Notes: generated from the letters alone by a model not told the origin. A DNA stretch of 64,000 nt from Oscillospiraceae bacterium (GCA_020025515.1 JAHHRZ010000010.1:3439-67438), one strand, 5' to 3'. Numbered from the stretch's first letter, positions 24,753 to 33,814 are shown. A program made the numbers and translations.

Positions 24753-25232
24753 ATGGAAAAAATTGCAAGCTTTACCGTGAACCACCTGACCCTGGAGCCC
24801 GGTGTGTATGTGTCCCGGAAGGACAAAATCGGAGCGGAAACCGTCACCACCTTTGACCTGCGAATGACCGCCCCCAATCGGGAGCCGGTGATGAATAACG
24901 CAGAGGTCCACACTCTGGAGCATCTGGGGGCCACCTTCCTGCGCAACCACCCCCAGTGGAAGGAGCGGACGGTGTATTTTGGGCCTATGGGCTGCCGCAC
25001 AGGATTTTATCTGCTTCTGGCGGGAGACCTGACCTCTGAGGAGATCCAGACGCTTCTGGTGGAGATGTTCACCTTTATGCGAGACTATGAAGGGCAGGTT
25101 CCCGGAGCCTGCGCCCGGGACTGCGGAAATTATCTGGATATGAATTTGCCCATGGCAAAGTATCTGGCCCGGAGATACCTGGAACATACTCTGCTGTGTC
25201 TGGACAGCGCCCATATGAACTACCCCGAATAA
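24753..25232 (+). CDS. luxS: S-ribosylhomocysteine lyase
   Basis: Splits S-ribosylhomocysteine to homocysteine and DPD, the precursor of autoinducer-2. The 159-residue enzyme has the metal set His53, Glu56, His57 in HTLEH, catalytic Cys81 in GPMGCRTG and metal Cys124 in RDCGNY. It lies directly before mtnN, which makes its substrate, so the operon completes S-adenosylhomocysteine recycling. Confidence 0.97.
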   Translation: MEKIASFTVNHLTLEPGVYVSRKDKIGAETVTTFDLRMTAPNREPVMNNAEVHTLEHLGATFLRNHPQWKERTVYFGPMGCRTGFYLLLAGDLTSEEIQTLLVEMFTFMRDYEGQVPGACARDCGNYLDMNLPMAKYLARRYLEHTLLCLDSAHMNYPE

Positions 25233-25242
25233 GGAGAAAAAC

Positions 25243-25941
25243 ATGAAGAAATTAGGTATTATCGGCGCCATGGATGTGGAAGTAGCGATTTTGAAGGAGC
25301 AGATGGAGCATCCCGTTGTCAGCACTCACGCCGGTTCCTCCTTCTGGGAGGGGACCCTCTGCGGCCTGCCTGTTGTGGTGGTGCAGTGCGGCGTGGGCAA
25401 GGTCAATGCGGCCCTGTGCGTCCAGATCCTTGCGGATCTGTTCGCCGTGACTCACATTGTAAATACCGGCATTGCAGGCTCTCTGGACGCCAGCCTGGAC
25501 ATTGGCGACATTGCCATTTCCACCGATGCCATGTACCACGACTTTAAGGTGGGCCCCTTTGGCTACGCCCGGGGGCAGGTCCCCGGCATGGATGTCCACG
25601 CCTTCCCCATGGACAGGGAATTGCAGGAATTTGCGGTCAAAGCCTGTGAATCTCTGGGCATCCACTATAAGCTGGGCCGGGTGGTGACCGGGGACCAGTT
25701 CATCTGCGAAAGCGCAGAAAAAGCGGATATTGTGTCCACCGTGGGCGGAATCTGCACGGAAATGGAAGGGGCCGCCATCGCCCATGCGGCCTATCGCAAC
25801 GGGCTTCCCATCCTGATCCTGCGGGCCATTTCCGACAAGGCGGACGACTCTGCCACCATGGAATATCCCGTTTTTGAGGCCCAGGCCGCAAAGCACTGTG
25901 CGGCACTGACCCAGTCCCTGGCAAAGGCTCTGGCCCGGTAA
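25243..25941 (+). CDS. mtnN: 5'-methylthioadenosine/S-adenosylhomocysteine nucleosidase
   Basis: Hydrolyses S-adenosylhomocysteine and methylthioadenosine to adenine and the ribosyl thiol. The 232-residue protein has IGAMDVEV at the N-terminus, NTGIAGSL, the substrate glutamates in EMEGAAIAH and the catalytic Asp in ISDKAD. AAGGAGAAAAAC precedes the ATG. It supplies S-ribosylhomocysteine to LuxS. Confidence 0.96.
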   Translation: MKKLGIIGAMDVEVAILKEQMEHPVVSTHAGSSFWEGTLCGLPVVVVQCGVGKVNAALCVQILADLFAVTHIVNTGIAGSLDASLDIGDIAISTDAMYHDFKVGPFGYARGQVPGMDVHAFPMDRELQEFAVKACESLGIHYKLGRVVTGDQFICESAEKADIVSTVGGICTEMEGAAIAHAAYRNGLPILILRAISDKADDSATMEYPVFEAQAAKHCAALTQSLAKALAR

Positions 25942-25984
25942 GCGGCTGCCCAAAACAGGATTTTGAAGGGCTGATGAAAATAGT

Positions 25985-26028
25985 TATCCGGAGGAACCAC
26001 GTAAGGCGTGATTTCTCCGGATATTTTT
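25985..26028 (+). terminator. Terminator of the HAD-luxS-mtnN operon
   Basis: Stem TATCCGGAG (25985-25993) with CTCCGGATA (26015-26023), extended by an inner CACG ... CGTG pairing, then five T. Confidence 0.9.
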
Positions 26029-26206
26029 ATGATATTGAAACACAGATGCTCCGATTCCGGTTCCACGAAGATGTCGTTTCCGGCCCGGCGGAAAGTTCGT
26101 TGCTGCAAAACAAAATGCCCTGCTTTATTTTGTCAGTGGCTGTCACCGCCTGAGGGTATACTTCCGGGAAATTCCGGTGATAATAGGGCCGAACGGAGGA
26201 GGCGCT

Positions 26207-26365
26207 ATGTACACTTCTCAAAAGGAAAGGCTTGCAAAGTATTTGCAGCTGAAAAGCTGGAATCAGTTGCTATTTATGCAGAAAATCATTACGGAACAGG
26301 AATTTCGGCAGATGAATACAAAAATTTTAGAACGCTATCCGATTGATTCCGGGGATACTCACTGA
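26207..26365 (+). CDS. Small SHOCT-like protein of unknown function
   Basis: A 52-residue frame starting MYTSQKERLAKYLQLK and containing MQKIITEQEFRQMNTKIL. The short helical pattern with IITEQEF resembles SHOCT-type small domains. GGAGGAGGCGCT before the ATG is a strong ribosome site and the main argument that it is translated. It stands alone between the mtnN terminator and a convergent acetyltransferase. A longer overlapping frame (26008-26346) has no ribosome site and is rejected. Confidence 0.45.
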   Translation: MYTSQKERLAKYLQLKSWNQLLFMQKIITEQEFRQMNTKILERYPIDSGDTH

Positions 26366-26415
26366 GTGTTCCTGGCTTTCTTTCTATATTGAAACATGGA
26401 TACAAGATGGGGACG

Positions 26416-26847
26416 TTACAATTCCAGTTCCATGATGATTTCGTTTCCATCCCGGTTGGTCTCCACAAATCCAAAACTTTCGTATAGCTTTTTGGCCGCT
26501 TCATTTCCTTCCACATAGCACAGGCAAACTTTCAGATAGTTTCCGTCCTTCCGCAGGGCATCGAGAACCAGCTGTGTCGCTTTGCGTCCGAAGCCTTTTC
26601 TTTGGTGCTTCTCATCGATCAACAACTCACTGAAAATGTACCCGCCCCAATCCTCACTGTCGTGATACAGTACCATGCCTACGGGGGTTTCGTCGCAGTA
26701 AATCAAAAATGCACGGCTTCTTTGATTGCGGAATGCATAGGCCCGTGCCAGAATCGTACTGGGCGATGCAACAAAATGCGCCTGCTCTTTGGAAACATGC
26801 AATGGAGTTCTCCAGTTGCGTTCGTCTATATCAACCAGGTGTATCAT
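26416..26847 (-). CDS. GNAT family N-acetyltransferase
   Basis: A 143-residue acetyltransferase with the acetyl-CoA loop RKGFGRKA (83-90), a LLIDEKHQ strand and a C-terminal N-E-A-A-K-K-L-Y-E-S-F-G-F segment. The order resembles spermine/spermidine or diamine acetyltransferases, but the substrate is not assignable. The start at 26847 follows GAGGAAC. It has its own promoter and is not part of the pyrG transcript. Confidence 0.85.
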   Translation of the reverse strand: MIHLVDIDERNWRTPLHVSKEQAHFVASPSTILARAYAFRNQRSRAFLIYCDETPVGMVLYHDSEDWGGYIFSELLIDEKHQRKGFGRKATQLVLDALRKDGNYLKVCLCYVEGNEAAKKLYESFGFVETNRDGNEIIMELEL

Positions 26848-26890
26848 GGGCGGATGTTCCTCTCTGAAAGTATGGTGTTGTATTTTCCGT

Positions 26891-26919
26891 ATTATACCAA
26901 GCCGGAAATGAAAACGCAA
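26891..26919 (-). promoter_or_regulatory. Promoter of the GNAT gene
   Basis: Minus-strand TTGCGT (26914-26919), 17 bases, TATAAT (26891-26896). Confidence 0.75.
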
Positions 26920-26927
26920 TCTTTTTA

Positions 26928-26983
26928 TCAGGCACGGAAAGTCCAGTGCCTGATTTTTTAGGCATAAAAAGGCACGGCACCTT
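26928..26983. terminator. Two hairpins between pyrG and the GNAT gene
   Basis: TCAGGCAC (26928-26935) pairs with GTGCCTGA (26946-26953) and has a T-run only on the plus strand. A weaker stem at 26969-26983 has five U on the minus strand and probably ends pyrG. Confidence 0.45.
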
Positions 26984-27019
26984 CCAAAACCGGAATGATG
27001 CCGCACCCAATAGATAAAT

Positions 27020-28618
27020 TTACTGTTCAGTCCGCTTGAGAGAAGCCTCCACAAAGCCCACGAACAGAGGATGGGCACGGTCGGGGCGGCTCTTGAACTC
27101 AGGATGGAATTGGCAGGCCACGAACCAGGGGTGGTTGGGATTCTCCACGATCTCCACCAGGTTGCCGTCGGGAGACAGACCGGCCAGAACCAGGCCCTTC
27201 TCCGTGAGGACGGAGCGGAACTCGTTGTTGAACTCATAGCGGTGGCGGTGACGCTCGGAGATCTCGCTTTCCCCGTACAGAGCCAGAGACTTGCTTCCCT
27301 CGGCCAGCTTGCAGGGATACTTGCCCAGACGCATGGTGCCGCCCTTGGCGGTGACACCCACCTGCTCCTCCATAAGGGCCACCACGGGGTAGGGGGAGTA
27401 CTCGTCAAACTCGGCAGAATGGGCGCCGTTGAGACCGGCCACATTCCGGGCGTACTCAATGACGGCAATCTGCATTCCCAGGCAGATGCCCAGATAGGGA
27501 ACGCCGTTGGTCCGGGCGTACTTGGCGGCGGCGATCATCCCCTCAACGCCGCGGTCACCGAAGCCGCCGGGCACCAGGATTCCGTCACAGCCGGCAAGCT
27601 GCTGGGCGGCATTGTCGGGGGTCAGCTCCTCGGAGTCCACCCACTTGATGGATACCACGGCATCGTTGGCGGTGCCTGCATGGAACAGGGATTCCACAAC
27701 GGAGAGGTAAGCGTCGTGCAGCTGGACATACTTGCCCACCAGCGCAATGGAAACCTCACGATGTGCGCCCTTGATTCTGGTGACCATGTTGCGCCAGGCC
27801 TCCAGATCGGGCTTGGGGGTGTCCAGCTGAAGCTTCTCACAGACCACCTGATCCAGACCCTCCTTGGCCAGCATCAGGGGCACCTCATACAAAGTGGAGG
27901 CGGTGGAGTTCTGAATGACGCAGCTGGGGTCCACATTGCAGAACAGGCTGATCTTGGTGCGGATCTCCTCGGTAAAGGGGACATCGCTGCGGCACACCAG
28001 AATATCGGGCTGGATGCCGATGGACAGCAGCTCCTTGACGGAGTGCTGGGTGGGCTTGGATTTCAGCTCATCGCTGCCGGGGATCTGCACGATGAGGGGA
28101 ACATGGATAAACACTACATTCCGGCGGCCCTGCTCGGCGGCCACCTGACGGATGGCCTCCAGGAAGGGCTGGCTCTCGATATCGCCCACGGTGCCGCCGA
28201 TCTCGGTGATGACCACATCCACATCGGAATCCGCCATGGAATAGATTCTGCGCTTGATTTCGTCGGTGATGTGGGGAATGATCTGCACGGTGCGGCCCAG
28301 ATAACCGCCTTCCCGCTCCCGGTTCAGCACAGACCAATAGATCTTACCGGCGGAGACAGAGGAAGTGGCCCGCAGGCTTTCGTCCACAAAGCGCTCATAG
28401 TGACCCAGATCCAGGTCAGTCTCCGCGCCGTCATCGGTGACAAAGACCTCACCATGCTGGAAGGGGCTCATGGTGCCGGGGTCCACATTCAGGTATGGGT
28501 CCAATTTCTGGTTCCGCACTCTGAGACCACGCTGCTTCAGAAGGCGGCCCAGAGAGGCGGCACAGATGCCCTTGCCAAGTCCGGACACAACGCCGCCGGT
28601 TACAAAAATATACTTCAT
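27020..28618 (-). CDS. pyrG: CTP synthase
   Basis: Aminates UTP to CTP with glutamine. The 532-residue enzyme starts MKYIFVTGGVVSGLGKG (P-loop) and ends with a glutamine amidotransferase domain that keeps the nucleophile in GICLGMQ and the His-Glu pair in QFHPE. This intact site contrasts with the lost one in CarA. The start at 28618 follows GGAGGATTTTGG; a longer frame upstream lacks a ribosome site. It is separate from the pyr operon and downstream of glnN. Confidence 0.97.
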   Translation of the reverse strand: MKYIFVTGGVVSGLGKGICAASLGRLLKQRGLRVRNQKLDPYLNVDPGTMSPFQHGEVFVTDDGAETDLDLGHYERFVDESLRATSSVSAGKIYWSVLNREREGGYLGRTVQIIPHITDEIKRRIYSMADSDVDVVITEIGGTVGDIESQPFLEAIRQVAAEQGRRNVVFIHVPLIVQIPGSDELKSKPTQHSVKELLSIGIQPDILVCRSDVPFTEEIRTKISLFCNVDPSCVIQNSTASTLYEVPLMLAKEGLDQVVCEKLQLDTPKPDLEAWRNMVTRIKGAHREVSIALVGKYVQLHDAYLSVVESLFHAGTANDAVVSIKWVDSEELTPDNAAQQLAGCDGILVPGGFGDRGVEGMIAAAKYARTNGVPYLGICLGMQIAVIEYARNVAGLNGAHSAEFDEYSPYPVVALMEEQVGVTAKGGTMRLGKYPCKLAEGSKSLALYGESEISERHRHRYEFNNEFRSVLTEKGLVLAGLSPDGNLVEIVENPNHPWFVACQFHPEFKSRPDRAHPLFVGFVEASLKRTEQ

Positions 28619-28711
28619 CCAAAATCCTCCGATCATCTCTTTGGTGAATTTTCCAACAGAACTTCCGGGGCAACTTTCCCGGAAGCATGATTCTTGAATC
28701 ATTATATACGA

Positions 28712-30802
28712 TTACAGATAGAAAAGCAAGTCAGAGTAGGTGGGATAGGGCCAGTAAGATTTATCCGTCATGCGTTCCAGACGGTCGGCCTCCTCCCGCA
28801 GGGCGTCCATGGCGGGGATGACCACCTCACAATAATATACGGACTGCTCCTGGGCAGAGCCGGGCAGGGAGGTCATCCGCTCCTCCAGAGCCTCACAGCG
28901 GTCAAAGAGCCGGTCTGTGGTTTCGCTGAGCCGCCGGGCCAGGGTTCGTTCCGCCCGGCAGGAAAGCCCCGCCTTTTCCTTTGCGGCAATGGCATTGCAC
29001 AAGGTGGTGGTATAGGAAGAGGCCGCTGGGAAAATCTGATTTTTTGCCATGTCGATCATGGTTTGGGCCTCAATGTGCAGGATTTTGCAGTAGTTTTCCA
29101 GATGGATCTCATATCGGGCCAAAAACTCCGTCCTGGTAAAGATCCCACGCCGGGTCACCAGATCCAGATTCTTTTCGGAGATGTAGGCGGGCAGGCACTG
29201 GGCGGTGGTCCGCAGATTGGAAAGACCTCTGCGCCGGGCCTCTTCCACCCAGCTGTCATTGTAGTTGTTGCCGTTGAAAATGATCCGGCTGTGCTCCGTG
29301 AGGGCTTGACAGATGAGCTTTTGCAGATCCTCTTCAAAGTTCTGAGCGCCTTCCAGCTGGTCGGCAAACCACTTGAGCTCCTCTGCCATAATGGTGTTCA
29401 GGGCGATGTTGGGGCCGGAAACGGACTGGGAAGAGCCCAGCATACGGAATTCAAACTTGTTGCCGGTGAAGGCAAGAGGAGAGGTGCGGTTCCGGTCCGT
29501 GGTATCCTTGGAGATGGAGGGCAGCACATCCACGCCGATGCGCATGACGGATTTTTCCAGATCCTTATAGTTGGTGCCCTGAATGATGGACTCCACCACG
29601 GCCTCCAGCTCGTCTCCCAGGAAAATGGACAAAATGGCGGGAGGTGCCTCGTCCCCGCCCAGACGGTGGTCATTGCCCGCAGAGGCGATGGTGCACCGCA
29701 GCCAGTCCTGATACTCGTCCACACCTTTGATAAAGGCGGACAGGAACACCAGAAACTGGGCGTTCTGGCTGGGGGTGCGGCCGGGCTTGAAGAGATTCTT
29801 CCCGGAGTCCGTGCTGAGGGACCAGTTGTCGTGCTTGCCGGAGCCGTTGACCCCGGCGAAGGGCTTTTCGTGGAGCAGGCACACGAGACCGTGCTTCTCG
29901 GCGGTTTTTTTCATAACCTCCATAATGAGCTGATTGTTGTCGCAGGCGGTGTTTGCGTCGGTGTAGATGGGGGCCAGCTCATGCTGACAGGGGGCGGCTT
30001 CGTTGTGCTTGGTCTTGGACAAAATGCCCAGCCGCCACAGGGCCTCGTCCAGGTCCTTCATATAGGCAGCCACCCGGGGCCGGATGGTGCCGAAATAATG
30101 GTCGTCCAGCTCCTGACCCTTAGGAGGGGCCGCACCGAAGAGGGTCCGGCCGGTCATGCGAAGGTCCGGGCGTTTTGCATAGTCCTCCGCGGAAATCAGG
30201 AAATACTCCTGCTCCGGGCCTACGGAGGCAATGACCCGCTTGGTCTGGGTGTCTCCGAACAGCCGCAGGATTCGCAGGGCTTCCCGGCTCACCTCGTCAA
30301 TGGAACGAAGCAGAGGGGTCTTTTTATCCAGAGCCGCCCCGGTGTAGGAGAAGAACAGGGTCGGGATGTACAGGCTCCCGTCCTTGACAAAGGCATAGGC
30401 AGTGGGGTCCCAGGCCGTATAGCCCCGGGCCTCAAAGGTGGCCCGCAGACCGCCGGAAGGGAAGGAGGAGGCATCCGGTTCACCCCGCACCAGCTCTTTT
30501 CCGGAAAACTCCATGATGACCCGGCCGTCACCGGCAGGAACAATAAAGCTGTCATGCTTTTCGGCGGTGACACCGGTCATGGGCTGGAACCAGTGGGTGT
30601 AATGGGTGGCGCCCTTTTCCATGGCCCACTGCTTCATGGCCTCTGCGATGGCGTTGGCCACCCAAAGCTCCAGGGGCTTTCCTTCTGCGATGCAGTTTTT
30701 CCAGGCGCAGAAGACCGTGGGCTCCAGGCGCATTTTCATGGCTGCTTCATTGAATACATCCCTGCCGAACATAGCGGGAAGACTGGTGATTTCCTGACTC
30801 AT
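28712..30802 (-). CDS. glnN: Glutamine synthetase type III
   Basis: Makes glutamine from glutamate, ammonia and ATP. The 696-residue length and motifs (GPEQEYFLI, KHNEAAPCQHELAP, NGSGKHDNWSLST and AGNDHRLGGDEAPP) identify the large GlnN form found in anaerobes and cyanobacteria, not GlnA. The start at 30802 follows AAGGTGTTCCC. A terminator/antiterminator leader precedes it, so transcription is probably controlled by attenuation. Confidence 0.96.
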   Translation of the reverse strand: MSQEITSLPAMFGRDVFNEAAMKMRLEPTVFCAWKNCIAEGKPLELWVANAIAEAMKQWAMEKGATHYTHWFQPMTGVTAEKHDSFIVPAGDGRVIMEFSGKELVRGEPDASSFPSGGLRATFEARGYTAWDPTAYAFVKDGSLYIPTLFFSYTGAALDKKTPLLRSIDEVSREALRILRLFGDTQTKRVIASVGPEQEYFLISAEDYAKRPDLRMTGRTLFGAAPPKGQELDDHYFGTIRPRVAAYMKDLDEALWRLGILSKTKHNEAAPCQHELAPIYTDANTACDNNQLIMEVMKKTAEKHGLVCLLHEKPFAGVNGSGKHDNWSLSTDSGKNLFKPGRTPSQNAQFLVFLSAFIKGVDEYQDWLRCTIASAGNDHRLGGDEAPPAILSIFLGDELEAVVESIIQGTNYKDLEKSVMRIGVDVLPSISKDTTDRNRTSPLAFTGNKFEFRMLGSSQSVSGPNIALNTIMAEELKWFADQLEGAQNFEEDLQKLICQALTEHSRIIFNGNNYNDSWVEEARRRGLSNLRTTAQCLPAYISEKNLDLVTRRGIFTRTEFLARYEIHLENYCKILHIEAQTMIDMAKNQIFPAASSYTTTLCNAIAAKEKAGLSCRAERTLARRLSETTDRLFDRCEALEERMTSLPGSAQEQSVYYCEVVIPAMDALREEADRLERMTDKSYWPYPTYSDLLFYL

Positions 30803-30838
30803 CCTTGGGAACACCTTACCTTTCGGGTGAAAAATCTT

Positions 30839-30954
30839 AAAAAAAGGAAACGACACCCAGGACGCCGGGAAACAGCGTCCCCCTATCCTGCGGTGTCGAT
30901 CTGTGTACTGCATTTTAATACATAATACATAAAAGTCTATTCTACGACACCGCA
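30839..30954 (-). promoter_or_regulatory. Attenuator in the glnN leader
   Basis: On the minus strand, CGACACCGCA (30898-30889) can pair in two ways. It pairs downstream with GGGTGTCG (30858-30851), closing a terminator with an inner GGACGC/GCGTCC stem and seven U (30845-30839). Alternatively it pairs upstream, perfectly over 10 bp, with TGCGGTGTCG (30954-30945). The two are mutually exclusive. The sensor is unknown. Confidence 0.75.
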
Positions 30955-30985
30955 AATTGCAAGGTGGAATATTAGATGAAATTCC

Positions 30986-31033
30986 CGGGGTGGTAAAAAG
31001 CTCTTTTGGTAAAAGCGTATAAGAATCACCCCG
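30986..31033 (-). promoter_or_regulatory. Upstream hairpin of the glnN leader
   Basis: CGGGGTG/CACCCCG close perfectly (30986-30992 with 31027-31033) around an inner CTTTT/AAAAG hairpin. It may be the sensing domain of the attenuator, if transcription starts upstream of it. I could not place the glnN promoter confidently. Confidence 0.45.
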
Positions 31034-31063
31034 TGGATTTGGTAATGATTTCAAAAACATGAA

Positions 31064-31092
31064 TTGCAATTCTGCGGAACATTTCGTATAAT
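31064..31092 (+). promoter_or_regulatory. Promoter of the aminotransferase gene
   Basis: TTGCAA (31064-31069), 17 bases, TATAAT (31087-31092), divergent from glnN. Confidence 0.85.
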
Positions 31093-31142
31093 GGTATCGA
31101 TGACTGGTACCCTGCCGAAATCAGGGAGAAAGGACTTGTACT

Positions 31143-32420
31143 ATGGAACGTTACAGCAATCTGTGCGCAGAAGCAAGACAGACTGAGCTAAAGCAGGTGA
31201 GAGACCTGCTGGAGGACTGGAAAGCCCGCGGGCTGAAGCTGAACATGGCCAGAGGTAAGCCTGGTGCTGCCCAGTTGGATCTGGTCAGCGACATTTTGAC
31301 CATTCTTCATGACCCCAAGCAGTGCATGGTCGATGGCATGGACGCAAGAAACTATGGTGAGCTCTCCGGCCTGCCCTGTGCCCGGAAGTATTGGGCAGAC
31401 ATGCTGGGCTGTCAGCCTGAGGAGACCTTTGTGGGCGGCAGCGCAAGCCTGACCCTCATGTATGACACCATTTCCAAGGCCTATACCCATGGCCTGCTCC
31501 ACAGCCCCCAGCCCTGGTGCAAGCTGGAGCGGGTGAAATTCCTGTGCCCCTGCCCGGGCTATGACCGCCACTTCAAGATCACGGAGTCCTTTGGGGCGGA
31601 GCTGATCGCAATTCCCATGACCCCCACCGGCCCCGATATGGACATGGTGGAAGAGCTGGTCAAGGACCCCGCAGTGAAGGGCATCTGGTGTGTGCCCAAG
31701 TATTCCAACCCCGACGGCATTATTTATTCCGATGAGACCATCACCCGGATGGCATCTATGAAGACCGCCGCTCCCGACTTCACCGTTATGTGGGACAATG
31801 CCTATTGTGTCCACGAGTTTGACGGCCCCTTCCAGGACTTTCAGGATATCCTCACCATCGCAAGAGAGTGCGGCAATCCCGACCGGTTCTTTGAATATGC
31901 CTCCACTTCCAAAATCACCCTGCCCGGTGCGGGTATTTCCGTGATGGCCTCCTCTGTGGACAATATCCAGTACATGCAGAAGCTTCTGGGGGTGCAGCTT
32001 ATTTCCTATGACAAGGTGAACCAGCTGCGCCATGTGCTGTTCCTCAAGGACCGTGCCCATACCCTGGAAGTCATGCAGCGCCACGCCGCTGTTCTGGGAC
32101 CCAAGTTCAGGAAGGTTCTGGAGCTTCTGGATCGGGAGTTGGCTCCCAGAGGACTGGGTACCTGGCAGAAGCCCAAGGGCGGCTATTTTGTCTCTTATTT
32201 TGCCCCCGAGGGCACCGCAAAGCGGACTTTGGAGCTTGCCAAGGAGGCCGGCGTTGTGATGACCGCCGCCGGTGCTACTTATCCCTACGGCAAGGACCCC
32301 AGAGACAGCAATATCCGCATTGCCCCCAGCCTTCCCCCTGTGGAGGAACTGGAGCAGGCCATGGAAATCTTCTGCCTCTGTGTCCGCCAGGCAGCCCTGG
32401 AAAAGCTGCTTGCGCAGTAA
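31143..32420 (+). CDS. Aspartate aminotransferase, type Ic (MocR-like fold, no DNA-binding domain)
   Basis: A 425-residue fold I PLP aminotransferase of the Ic group. Motifs are NYGELSGLPCARKYWA near residue 70, KYSNPDG, WDNAYCVH with the PLP Asp, and the PLP lysine Lys257 in ASTSKITLPG. Members studied elsewhere are aspartate transaminases. Its divergent partner glnN makes glutamine, so the pair may serve nitrogen assimilation. AAAGGA lies 10 bases before the ATG. Confidence 0.88.
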   Translation: MERYSNLCAEARQTELKQVRDLLEDWKARGLKLNMARGKPGAAQLDLVSDILTILHDPKQCMVDGMDARNYGELSGLPCARKYWADMLGCQPEETFVGGSASLTLMYDTISKAYTHGLLHSPQPWCKLERVKFLCPCPGYDRHFKITESFGAELIAIPMTPTGPDMDMVEELVKDPAVKGIWCVPKYSNPDGIIYSDETITRMASMKTAAPDFTVMWDNAYCVHEFDGPFQDFQDILTIARECGNPDRFFEYASTSKITLPGAGISVMASSVDNIQYMQKLLGVQLISYDKVNQLRHVLFLKDRAHTLEVMQRHAAVLGPKFRKVLELLDRELAPRGLGTWQKPKGGYFVSYFAPEGTAKRTLELAKEAGVVMTAAGATYPYGKDPRDSNIRIAPSLPPVEELEQAMEIFCLCVRQAALEKLLAQ

Positions 32421-32728
32421 GGGCAGGTTTTTCCCAAAAGACCCCTTTTCAGGGAGAAGGAGCGGCTGAGATTCGGGTCCTGTGCCTTTGAATTCAGTAA
32501 AATACCGTACCTTATTTCACTGCCGGATTTCCGGAAAATAATGGGTTTTCCGGTGGTTATCGAATCTAATCGTTGAAAATCGATTGCATTGCAGATAAAT
32601 GCTTGCCTCTTGGGCTAAAATGTGATAAAATATGCCTGCGATTTTGTGCCGGAAGGAGAGTTCTCTTTCCGGCACAGAAAATAAGATGGAGCGGCCTGTG
32701 TCTGCTCCGATTGATTTGAGGTATTGGT
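32421..32728 (+). promoter_or_regulatory. Leader and promoter region of tagO/wecA
   Basis: TTGCCT (32603-32608), 17 bases, TAAAAT (32626-32631) forms a promoter. Directly after it, TGTGCCGGAA (32645-32654) pairs perfectly with TTCCGGCACA (32667-32676), extended inward by AGAG/CTCT; this hairpin lies at the 5' end of the message and has no T-run. Nothing else is recognisable in the gap. Confidence 0.6.
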
Positions 32729-33814
32729 ATGAACTCACTTCCTTTTGGGGTTGTGATGCTGCTGGCCCTGCTGGTGTCAGCGGTGATTTCTTTTGCAACA
32801 ACACCCTTAGTTAAAAAAATGGCGTATAAAATCGGCGCCATCGATGTGCCTAAGGACGGGCGGCGAATGCATAAGCAGCCCATTCCCCGGCTGGGCGGCC
32901 TCGCCATTGCACTGGCCTTTTTGCTGACCGTTCTGCTGTTTGCGGAGTTGGACCGGCAGATTCGAGGGATTCTCCTGGGTGCCGTGATCATTGTGGTTTT
33001 GGGCGTGGTGGACGACTGCCTTGCTCTGAAGGCCTCCTTTAAATTCGTGGTTCAGATCTTTGCGGCAGTGGTGGTGATCTATCACGGCTGCACCATCCGA
33101 TATCTGTCTAACCCTCTGGTTTGCAGCGCTACCCAGTATCTGGATCTCAAAAACTGGTCCGTTCCCATCACCATTATCTGGATCCTTGCCATTACCAATG
33201 CGGTGAATTTCATCGACGGTCTGGACGGTTTGGCGGTGGGCGTGTCCGCTATCTCCGCGGCCACTTTGCTGGTGATCGCCCTGCTGGTGGGAGAGGCCGG
33301 GATTGCGGTGATCCTGACGGCCCTTCTGGGTGCCTGCCTGGGCTTTTTGCCCTATAACTTCAACCCTGCAAAGATTTTTATGGGAGATACCGGCTCCACC
33401 TTTCTGGGATTTATTTTGGCCTGCCTTTCGATTCAGGGAATGTTCAAGCTCTATGCGGTCATCTCCTTTGCGGTGCCCTTCCTGATTCTGGGGGTTCCCA
33501 TTTTTGATATCTGTTTTGCCGTAATCCGTCGTCTGGCACGGCACCAAAGCCCCATGCAGGCAGACCGGGGGCACATTCACCACAGGCTGATCGACATGGG
33601 CTTCTCGCAGAAGCAGGCGGTGGCCATCACCTATATGCTCACTGCCATGCTGGGCCTTTCTGCCGTGGTGCTGACCTCCTCGGGAGAGGGCAAGGCCCTG
33701 ATCCTCATTGGCAGCATCTTCGTGGTGGGTGCCATTGGCCTGGGTGTGATTTTCAGCAAGAATCAGACAGTGCCGGAAGAATCGGAAGAAGAAAATGACG
33801 AGGAGCAATCATAA
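32729..33814 (+). CDS. Undecaprenyl-phosphate N-acetylglucosaminyl 1-phosphate transferase (TagO/WecA type)
   Basis: An integral membrane enzyme that starts polysaccharide or teichoic acid synthesis by loading GlcNAc-1-P on undecaprenyl phosphate. The 361-residue protein has about ten hydrophobic helices and the family motifs VDDCLALK, NFIDGLDGLA and HIHHRL. The C-terminus is acidic. The ribosome site is weak (TTGAGGTATTGGT). wecB starts right after its stop, supplying a matching sugar nucleotide. Confidence 0.92.
   Translation: MNSLPFGVVMLLALLVSAVISFATTPLVKKMAYKIGAIDVPKDGRRMHKQPIPRLGGLAIALAFLLTVLLFAELDRQIRGILLGAVIIVVLGVVDDCLALKASFKFVVQIFAAVVVIYHGCTIRYLSNPLVCSATQYLDLKNWSVPITIIWILAITNAVNFIDGLDGLAVGVSAISAATLLVIALLVGEAGIAVILTALLGACLGFLPYNFNPAKIFMGDTGSTFLGFILACLSIQGMFKLYAVISFAVPFLILGVPIFDICFAVIRRLARHQSPMQADRGHIHHRLIDMGFSQKQAVAITYMLTAMLGLSAVVLTSSGEGKALILIGSIFVVGAIGLGVIFSKNQTVPEESEEENDEEQS

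Noticed and set aside
26008..26346. A 112-codon frame overlapping the mtnN terminator
   Set aside because: It starts in the terminator stem. The shorter frame at 26207 has the good ribosome site.
26928..26959. Strong plus-strand terminator upstream of the GNAT gene
   Set aside because: No plus-strand gene leads into it; its U-run faces the wrong way for pyrG, so I list it only as a hairpin.
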